DNA of 21,166 nt from an uncultured Bacteroides sp. (GTDB lineage: Bacteria; Bacteroidota; Bacteroidia; Bacteroidales; Bacteroidaceae), in assembly GCA_900766005.1 (NCBI GenBank), contig CAAFTU010000033.1:1-21166 (forward strand), given 5' to 3'. Made by a program: the position numbers and the translations under genes. How positions within the stretch are numbered: position 1 is the first letter of the stretch; the number at the start of each line of letters is the position of its first letter. The notes under the pieces were generated by a model. It made no database searches, was not told the DNA's origin, and saw only the letters and a list, made by a program, of their open reading frames with translations. Positions 14,977-21,166 of this stretch are shown piece after piece.

Positions 14977-15810
14977 TTATTTATTTAACAATTCCACTTC
15001 TATTAATACAGCATCGTGGTCAGAGAGGTTCTGACTATTAGCATATAAAACTTTTTGTTCGCCTACTTTCTTCCAGTTATTTTTAGAGGAGAAAATCCAG
15101 TCAACCCAATAATTGGCAGCTATGTCGAACTTTTCTTTGATAGGTTCCAAGGCTGGTGCTCCAGTCATAAGATTCAAGTCGCCTCCTAGCAGTGTGGGAT
15201 ACTTACCTGAAATGATATTCTCTGATATTAAAGCTTCAATCTGCTTTTCTTGGCCACCTACGTGATCCAGGTGAGTAGCTACGACTGAAATAATATCTCC
15301 GGAAGGAAGCACTACTTCTGTAGCCAATACACTGCGCTGGTCGGCTGATTCGGCCGGACGCGGCAGTTGTACAGATTTAGAACTTAAAATGGGATATCTG
15401 CTCAAAATGGCATTGCCATACATTTCATTCTGACAGTAGGTGTAGTTTTCTTCAGGCTTATTCCCTTCTTTATTGTTTAAACTGTATGAGTATCCGAAAA
15501 TACCAAACATATTGAGTTGGCTGGCCAGTTCTTGTACTAAATCCCTGTATTTGCCATCTTTCATCTGGCGAGAACCCCGGTTTTCCACTTCGTTCAGGAT
15601 GATGAAATCAGCATTTTCACCTCTCAAGAAGTTTGCATAGGGAGTGAGGTCAAATTTTGTTTCATTTGTTTTGTCATTAAACTCAAACGACTTGACGTTG
15701 AATGTGATAATTTTTAAACGCTGGTTCTGTGCCTGCAGGGAAGAAAAACTTCCCCCAAGCAAGATTGCTAATAATGCTAAGCTAATATAACTGACTATAT
15801 TTTTTTTCAT
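14977..15810 (-). CDS. secreted EEP-superfamily phosphodiesterase (copy 1, in SusC/D operon)
   Basis: A 277-residue exported enzyme with a Sec signal peptide (cleavage near SLQAQ-NQ, residues 24-30) and a complete EEP (DNase I-like) active site: Asn38 in TFNVKSFE, Glu74 in ILNEVENRG, Arg159, His180 in ATHLDHVGG, Asp211 and Asn213 in GGDLN, Asp237 in VDWIFSS, and Asp264-His265 in LSDHDA. YGNAILSRYPI (131-141) is the usual mid-domain strand. It is only distantly similar to the lipoprotein EEP encoded at 10146-11012, so the two are not a recent duplication. Spacing to SusD (16 bp) and to the next gene (12 bp) shows tight co-transcription with the transporter, a place where an endo-acting surface enzyme is commonly found. 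A phosphodiester in the glycan or its anchor is the likely substrate; extracellular nucleic acid is the alternative. Confidence 0.88.
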   Translation of the reverse strand: MKKNIVSYISLALLAILLGGSFSSLQAQNQRLKIITFNVKSFEFNDKTNETKFDLTPYANFLRGENADFIILNEVENRGSRQMKDGKYRDLVQELASQLNMFGIFGYSYSLNNKEGNKPEENYTYCQNEMYGNAILSRYPILSSKSVQLPRPAESADQRSVLATEVVLPSGDIISVVATHLDHVGGQEKQIEALISENIISGKYPTLLGGDLNLMTGAPALEPIKEKFDIAANYWVDWIFSSKNNWKKVGEQKVLYANSQNLSDHDAVLIEVELLNK

Positions 15811-15826
15811 ATTGTAGCACTGTTAA

Positions 15827-17422
15827 TTAATAGATGTTTTGTTTCAGGTTTTTGCTGCTTGCCACTTCTTTGGCAGGAATCGGGAATACATGGTTCACTT
15901 TCGGATTGAAGGTACGTGAAGGCCATATTTCGATTTCTTTTACTTCGAACTTACCATTGCTCAGTGTTTCTGTCTTCACACCATGAAGCGGTTTGGCATA
16001 GGTGGCTTGCGCATCTCCCCATCTCACAAGGTCGATGTGGCGGCTAGGCTGGAACTCAAATGCCAATTCGCAGCGACGTTCATTCTTTAACTGTGCTTTA
16101 GTGGCCTGGCTGTTTTCTGCCAGTCCGGCACGTTTGCGGATTTGGTTGAGCAATCCTTTCGCTGTAGCATCCCCTTCACCGTTTTTCCAGATCAAAGCTT
16201 CCGCTTTCATCAGCAGAACATCGGCATAACGGATCAGTGATACTCCTAATACGCTACTTGGGCTGTTTCCGTTGGAACTTACTTTTTTGCCGATGCAATC
16301 ACTGTTTTCCCAAGGAGACATGAACTTGCTCCAGGTCATACCCGATTCGCTGGTTGTGGCCCATCGGCCCACACCCCATTCTACGTCATTTCCTACAAAT
16401 TTAATGTGGTTACCAGGATATAAGATTGTTGCTTCTCTGCGTTTATCTCCTTCTTCATAGGCTTTCCACAATTCCAATGTCGGCTGGAAATAGCCCCATG
16501 TGTTGTAGATACCCCATCCGCCGTTCTGAAAAGATATACCCGTGAATTTGGGTCCTTCTATAGCATTTCCAAGCAATGAGAATATATACTCGCAACAGAA
16601 GTTGTTTTCTTCACGGAATAAGCGGGTAAAATCAGAGTAGAGTTCGCGTTTGTCGGATCCTGTCATATTGATAACCTTATCACAGAATTCAATCACAGTT
16701 GCATAATACTTGGCATCGTATTGAGCCGCATACAATGCAGCACGAGCTGCAAAGGCCCAAGCTGCTGCTTTGTGTGGGCGTCCGTAATCTTCGTCCTTCA
16801 ATTGTGATAAGTAAGGAAGCAAGTCGCCGGCTTTGCGGAAATCACTGATAATCTGGTCGTAGTTGGCCAAGACAGAAGCCGGACGCGGCTGGTCGATTTC
16901 TCCAGTCGGCGTATTTTCTGTCACGATAGGAAGTCCGCCGTTGGGACCATTGTCTCCGTAGAACGGACATAGCCACAAATACGCGAAGCCGCGATAAAAG
17001 TAGCCTTGGCCTATGGCGTTGTTCTTTAAATCTTGTGCAACATCCATATCCGGTACGTTGCGCAGCACATCATTTGCTTTTGCGTTGAGACGGAACATAT
17101 GTGGCCATGTGTCTTCTACGTCATTTCCATTGTCTGGTGTCATTTGGAAATTTTTGATTGCTTGACCACCGGCATCCGGTCTACCAGTTACCATATTATC
17201 ACTGCAGTTCTCAAACCACATCACACCCAAACCTGTGACACCTTCCTTATATGTAAACTCGTGGAAAGCATTCAGTGCTTTTTGTAAGTCTTCTTCTGTT
17301 TTCCAGAAATTTGTACTGCCTTCCAATCCGTATGGATCGAACTCCAGGAAATCGCTGCATCCTGCTGCAGAGAACGAAAGAAGTAGCGATAAAGCAATAC
17401 TTTTATATGTTTTCAGTTTCAT
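15827..17422 (-). CDS. SusD/RagB-family glycan-binding lipoprotein
   Basis: A 531-residue outer-membrane lipoprotein that forms the lid over the SusC-like porin and captures the glycan at the cell surface. Lipobox SAAGC (Cys22) is followed by SDFLEFDP, an acidic stretch consistent with surface export. SusD features are present: the N-terminal TPR-like region (NFWKTEEDLQKALNAFHEF), AWAFAARAALYAAQYDAKYY, LIRYADVLLMKAEALIW, LLNQIRKRAGL, NERRCELAFEFQPSRHIDLV, and a C-terminal NHVFPIPAKEVASSKNLKQN. Length is normal for the family. It starts 23 bp after the SusC stop. The specific glycan cannot be read from sequence; many aromatic residues (WGIYNTWGYFQ) could line the binding face. Confidence 0.96.
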   Translation of the reverse strand: MKLKTYKSIALSLLLSFSAAGCSDFLEFDPYGLEGSTNFWKTEEDLQKALNAFHEFTYKEGVTGLGVMWFENCSDNMVTGRPDAGGQAIKNFQMTPDNGNDVEDTWPHMFRLNAKANDVLRNVPDMDVAQDLKNNAIGQGYFYRGFAYLWLCPFYGDNGPNGGLPIVTENTPTGEIDQPRPASVLANYDQIISDFRKAGDLLPYLSQLKDEDYGRPHKAAAWAFAARAALYAAQYDAKYYATVIEFCDKVINMTGSDKRELYSDFTRLFREENNFCCEYIFSLLGNAIEGPKFTGISFQNGGWGIYNTWGYFQPTLELWKAYEEGDKRREATILYPGNHIKFVGNDVEWGVGRWATTSESGMTWSKFMSPWENSDCIGKKVSSNGNSPSSVLGVSLIRYADVLLMKAEALIWKNGEGDATAKGLLNQIRKRAGLAENSQATKAQLKNERRCELAFEFQPSRHIDLVRWGDAQATYAKPLHGVKTETLSNGKFEVKEIEIWPSRTFNPKVNHVFPIPAKEVASSKNLKQNIY

Positions 17423-17445
17423 ATGATTCTTAATTTTTTGTTTTA

Positions 17446-20400
17446 TTAGAAATTAAAATTAAAGCCGATGCTGAATGAGCGGGCTACTGGGTATGTACCG
17501 CCATCCAATCCGAAGTTACCTACTTCCGGGTCAATGCCGCTGTAATCTGTCACTGTGAACAGGTTTTCAGCATTTACGTAGAATCGGAGGGAGCTGGTAG
17601 GAATGCCGATGGCTCTCATTACGCTGACAGGAAGGGTGTATCCCAGTGTCACGTTCTTCAGTCGGAGATAGCTGGCATCTTCCAAGAAGAAGTCGTTGAG
17701 GTTGCTATAGTTACCATTACCGTCTTCGATGATAGCTAAGCGTGGTACGCCAGATGTTTTGTTGTAGTCCCAAGAATTGAGCACATCAGCCAGCATGTTG
17801 CTTCCTTGTCCTCTACCAGTGTAACCCATTTGTTTGTAACCGTTATAAACTGTCGATTTACCTACACCTTGGAACTGGAAGCTAAAGTCAATTCCTTTAT
17901 ACTGCACATTACCTCCAAATCCGAATGTAATTTTAGGCATGTAGCTTCCCAGGTATTGCTTGTCATCATCTGTAATCTTACCATCGTTGTTGAAATCCAC
18001 ATATTTGAAATCACCCGGTTTGGCATTCGGTTGAATCATTTTTGTCATACCGGTTTGAGGATCTGTCCAAGTGAAGTCTTTGATTTCTTGTTCGTTTTGG
18101 AATATGCCTTCTGTTTTCAGTACATAGTATGAATACCAAGGCTGTCCTACAGCTGAGCGGAGCGGACGTTTGTCGTTCACACCAACGGTGTGCTGTATGT
18201 AGTCCATATTACCCAAGTCGAGCACTTCATTGTGAACGGTAGAAATGTTACCGTTTACTCCAAATGTTACATCACCGATTTTCTTTTGATAGCTTGCACT
18301 GAATTCCCATCCACGGTTCACGACATCTCCGATGTTACCATAAGGATCTACAGATACACCGGCAACAGAGGGCATAGGAACAATTTCGATCAGGTCTTTT
18401 GTACGTTTGTTGAAGTAGTCGATAGTTACATTCAATGAGTTGTCAAATAGACCCAGATCCAAACCGATACCATATTGTTCAGTCGTTTCCCATTTTAAAT
18501 TTTTTGTACCGATAGAACCGGCATAGACACCGTTCTGAACTGTATGCAGATCTTTACCATAAATGATAGGCCATTCTGTTTCATTCAGAGGTACGTTCCA
18601 AGAATAGCGAGGCACCAATGCTACGTTACCTACCTGTCCCCAGCTACCACGGATTTTCAGCAAGCTGACAACTGATTTCAACGGTTCGAAAAATGATTCA
18701 GATGAAATTTTCCAAGAGGCAGAAACAGCAGGGAAAATACCTGAATTATTGTCTTTATATAATTTTGAAGTGGCGTCTCTACGTAAACTTCCCGTGATGA
18801 AATAACGGTCTTCATACGAATAGCCAAGGCGTGCAAAAGCAGAAATCATGGATTCTTCCCAAATTTCTTCTTCAGGCTTATATTTGCTCCAGTCGCCAGC
18901 CTGACCATTCGTGATCGAATGTCTGTCTTCTCGGTTGAATTTGCTTGTGTAATAGCGGTCCCATTTGTATTTTTCATATTTCATAGAATAACCGGCCATG
19001 GCACTGACATGGTGTGCATCATTGAATACATGCGCCCATGTAGCTGTTGACTCCCAAAGAATGGTGCTTTTCCATTCATTGGACTTTTCACGCTTATTCT
19101 CCAATTCCGGACGGCCGATTTCAGGAACTTTCGGACTGAAGATATCTTCAGTTTTTATTTCAAGACCGGCTGTAAAGTCACTCTTGATTGTCAATGATGA
19201 GATAGGTTTAATCTCTATAGAAGTAGTAGAGTAAATCTTCGTAGAAGGACGTTGCTGGTCTAAGCGTTCCAATGTAGCAACCGGGTTTCTGATTTCACCA
19301 TAAGGAGAACTGATACCTTCCTGTGCAGCCCAGCGTGGAATTGTTCCGTGGTAAAGTGGTTTGCGTTGGTCATCATACATCAGATTTCCTTCCTTGTCAT
19401 AGTCATACACTGTAGCCGAGCGAGGAAAGAAGACTGCTTGGTTCAATACACCTTGGTGACCGGTCATGATGTCTCCTTGTCCGTTCTTGTATTCATATGT
19501 TGCACGTTCGCTCAGTTTCAGCCATTTTGAAAGTTGAAAATCCAAGTTTGCTTTGGCTGAGAATTTACGAGAGAATGTGTTGAGCATTACACCTTTGTCA
19601 TTGTCGTAGGCAAAAGAGGCAAAACCTTTCATTACATCGCTACCGCCTGATACAGATAATGCATAGTGCTCCAGCGAACCTGTGCGGAAAATAGCATCCA
19701 TCCAATCGGTACGTGTTACATTTCCGTAGGGGAATAATTCCGGATTACGTGCAGCTACCATCTGACCGCCGTATGTTTTTACTGCATCGGCCCAAACCTG
19801 GTTGTATTGCTCTGCAGTCAGTGTTTCTGGCAGATTCATGGCGCTCTTAAAACTTTTGGAGATGTTGATGCTCACTTTGGCTTTGCCGGCAGACGCTTGT
19901 TTGGTTGTGACTACTACTACACCACCAGAACCTACGCTTGCTCCATAAATAGCAGCCGACGCAGCATCCTTCAATACGGTGATTGATTCAACATCTTCCA
20001 TATTGAAAGGTGCCCCTGGCACACCATCTACTACGTACAACACGCCATCACCGCTGTTGTAGCTTTTATCTGTACCACGTGAACCACGCCCACGGATAGA
20101 CATGGAAACTTCTGCCATCGGGTCGCCACCGTTTGATTGAATCATTACACCCGGCATTTGTCCTTGCAGGTATGAAGCTAAATTTGCCGGACGGCTTTTT
20201 AGTTTGTCGTCCATTTTAACAGTGGTTACTGCCGTAGACAGGTCCTCTTTACGGCTGGTTCCATATCCGATGACTATCACTTCATCCAGAACCTCTGTAT
20301 CTTCTTGTAGAACGATGTTCATAGGTTTGTTTTCAGCCTTCATTTCGATTGTTTTGTATCCCATGAAGCTGAATTGCAAGACATCGCCGTTTGAAACTTT

Positions 20401-20604
20401 GATCGTAAATTTTCCGTCGATGTCTGTGATACTGCCAAGAGTTGAACCTTTCACCAATACATTGGCACCAATAATAGGTTCACCTGTTGAGTCTTTTACT
20501 GTTCCTGTAGTTGTAATCTGTTGGGCATACATTCCAACAGAAAGGAACAAGCCAAACAATAAAGTCAGAATCGTTCGATGGATTCTAAAATTTGCTTGTT
20601 TCAT
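17446..20604 (-). CDS. SusC/RagA-family TonB-dependent outer-membrane transporter
   Basis: A 1052-residue importer of oligosaccharides driven by TonB. Order of parts: signal peptide (cleavage near MYAQ-Q, residue 28); carboxypeptidase-D-like regulatory domain about 31-102; TonB-box-like DEVIVIGYGT (107-116); plug domain about 118-235 with SIRGRGSRGT and VLYVVDGVPG; then the 22-strand barrel ending in ARSFSIGFNFNF with a terminal Phe. An EF-hand-like DFNNDGKITDDDKQYLG motif, common in SusC proteins, lies in the last fifth. There is no STN domain between signal and CPD domain, so regulation by an ECF sigma/anti-sigma pair is unlikely; a hybrid two-component or other activator encoded elsewhere is more likely. 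It is the first gene of the operon SusC-SusD-EEP-lipoprotein. Confidence 0.97.
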   Translation of the reverse strand: MKQANFRIHRTILTLLFGLFLSVGMYAQQITTTGTVKDSTGEPIIGANVLVKGSTLGSITDIDGKFTIKVSNGDVLQFSFMGYKTIEMKAENKPMNIVLQEDTEVLDEVIVIGYGTSRKEDLSTAVTTVKMDDKLKSRPANLASYLQGQMPGVMIQSNGGDPMAEVSMSIRGRGSRGTDKSYNSGDGVLYVVDGVPGAPFNMEDVESITVLKDAASAAIYGASVGSGGVVVVTTKQASAGKAKVSINISKSFKSAMNLPETLTAEQYNQVWADAVKTYGGQMVAARNPELFPYGNVTRTDWMDAIFRTGSLEHYALSVSGGSDVMKGFASFAYDNDKGVMLNTFSRKFSAKANLDFQLSKWLKLSERATYEYKNGQGDIMTGHQGVLNQAVFFPRSATVYDYDKEGNLMYDDQRKPLYHGTIPRWAAQEGISSPYGEIRNPVATLERLDQQRPSTKIYSTTSIEIKPISSLTIKSDFTAGLEIKTEDIFSPKVPEIGRPELENKREKSNEWKSTILWESTATWAHVFNDAHHVSAMAGYSMKYEKYKWDRYYTSKFNREDRHSITNGQAGDWSKYKPEEEIWEESMISAFARLGYSYEDRYFITGSLRRDATSKLYKDNNSGIFPAVSASWKISSESFFEPLKSVVSLLKIRGSWGQVGNVALVPRYSWNVPLNETEWPIIYGKDLHTVQNGVYAGSIGTKNLKWETTEQYGIGLDLGLFDNSLNVTIDYFNKRTKDLIEIVPMPSVAGVSVDPYGNIGDVVNRGWEFSASYQKKIGDVTFGVNGNISTVHNEVLDLGNMDYIQHTVGVNDKRPLRSAVGQPWYSYYVLKTEGIFQNEQEIKDFTWTDPQTGMTKMIQPNAKPGDFKYVDFNNDGKITDDDKQYLGSYMPKITFGFGGNVQYKGIDFSFQFQGVGKSTVYNGYKQMGYTGRGQGSNMLADVLNSWDYNKTSGVPRLAIIEDGNGNYSNLNDFFLEDASYLRLKNVTLGYTLPVSVMRAIGIPTSSLRFYVNAENLFTVTDYSGIDPEVGNFGLDGGTYPVARSFSIGFNFNF

Positions 20605-20900
20605 GCATTTGTTTTTTTAAGTTTATAAATATTAATTTTTTTGTTTCCGCTGCAAAGGTCGTAAAGCGGAATTACATTGTAATGACAAACGTATATTATT
20701 TTATTTTCTTCAGATTCGAAGATTTCTGATGCAACCGTAACCGATTGCAGGAGTGGTAGATAAATCATCCGGTGTATATAGTGATAGATGAATGTGTGTT
20801 CATATCAAACTTCTTTAGGTTATCTTCATGCAAAGATACTTAAATATTTGATTATTTTGTTTAAAGTCAGTTTTATTTTTTGTTTACAATCATTTAGGGG
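20605..20900 (-). promoter_or_regulatory. SusC operon leader and upstream regulatory region
   Basis: This AT-rich region ahead of SusC contains two minus-strand matches to the Bacteroides -7 box TAnnTTTG: TACGTTTG (20693-20686), giving a leader near 75 nt, and TATCTTTG (20838-20831), giving a leader near 220 nt. Neither has a clear -33 TTTG at the usual distance. Between them and the gene lie an inverted repeat TTCCGCT / AGCGGAA (20645-20651 and 20665-20671) and the small dyad ATTACATTGTAAT (20671-20683). These could be an operator or a leader hairpin. No regulator gene is present nearby. Confidence 0.4.
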
Positions 20901-21166
20901 GTTACTTGTTTTGAGTATAGTAAAAGTTTTTGCGCATAAAGGAAGAAAACGGCATGATTGCATTTGATTCCTCATTAGCACTTTTCCTTGAAACGGTGTG
21001 TGTACTTAACTGATGGTGGATGGATTCTTGGTTAAATAATTGCTTTTTAGTTTGTATATGTCTAATTATTGTATTAATATTTCCAATAATCATAAAGACA
21101 TATATAAAATGAAAACAAGTTCCAAATAAATATAGATAAATCATCTATATATCAATAATTTATATA
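20901..21166. other. AT-rich end of window, no supported gene
   Basis: The last 266 bp are strongly AT-rich. The only ORF (80 codons, minus strand, 20902-21144) has no family features, poor codon pattern and no ribosome-binding context, so I do not call it. The stretch may be the upstream region of a gene beyond the window. Confidence 0.4.

Noticed and set aside
20902..21144. 80-codon minus-strand ORF at the right end
   Set aside because: AT-rich random-looking composition, no motifs, no supporting context.

Overview
The window looks like a chromosome segment from a gut Bacteroidota (Bacteroidaceae such as Bacteroides or Phocaeicola; the genus is a guess). The basis is a SusC/SusD pair, many Bacteroidota-style lipoprotein signals, a TAnnTTTG-type -7 promoter element, and PUL-type glycosidases. 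All large genes lie on the minus strand, so transcription runs from right to left.

Layout, left to right. (1) 1-654: the degenerate C-terminal end of an Rhs/YD-repeat gene, followed by a small AT-rich membrane-anchored ORF in the position of an Rhs immunity gene. (2) 655-1028: a gene-free stretch with clustered short palindromes and direct repeats. (3) 1029-3040: an alpha/beta-hydrolase esterase and a YqhD-like iron/zinc alcohol dehydrogenase. (4) 3109-14001: a run of secreted or lipid-anchored degradative enzymes in the order, as transcribed, GH92 alpha-mannosidase, EEP-fold phosphodiesterase, GH63/GH37-like glycosidase, GH125 alpha-1,6-mannosidase, GH20 beta-hexosaminidase, calcineurin-like phosphatase. 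(5) 14072-14116: a strong minus-strand terminator, directly followed by a candidate promoter for GH92. (6) 14146-20604: the uptake operon SusC, SusD, a second EEP enzyme, and a lipoprotein that appears to be a catalytically dead EEP-fold protein. (7) 20605-21166: the leader and promoter region of the operon, with no further gene.

Taken together this is a polysaccharide utilization locus for an alpha-mannose-containing glycan that also carries beta-linked HexNAc. It is unusual in pairing mannosidases with three predicted phosphoesterases, while no endo-glycosidase (GH18, GH85, GH76, GH99) or beta-mannosidase is present in the window. The inferred substrate is a phosphate-bearing mannoglycan. 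A GPI-anchor glycan fits the enzyme set well (Man alpha-1,2, alpha-1,6 and alpha-1,4 core, ethanolamine phosphates, beta-GalNAc side chain). Phosphomannan and host N-glycans are the alternatives. This is inference from gene content only.

The most novel points are the pseudo-EEP lipoprotein in the usual surface-glycan-binding-protein position, and the PA14 module shared by the GH92 enzyme and the phosphatase.
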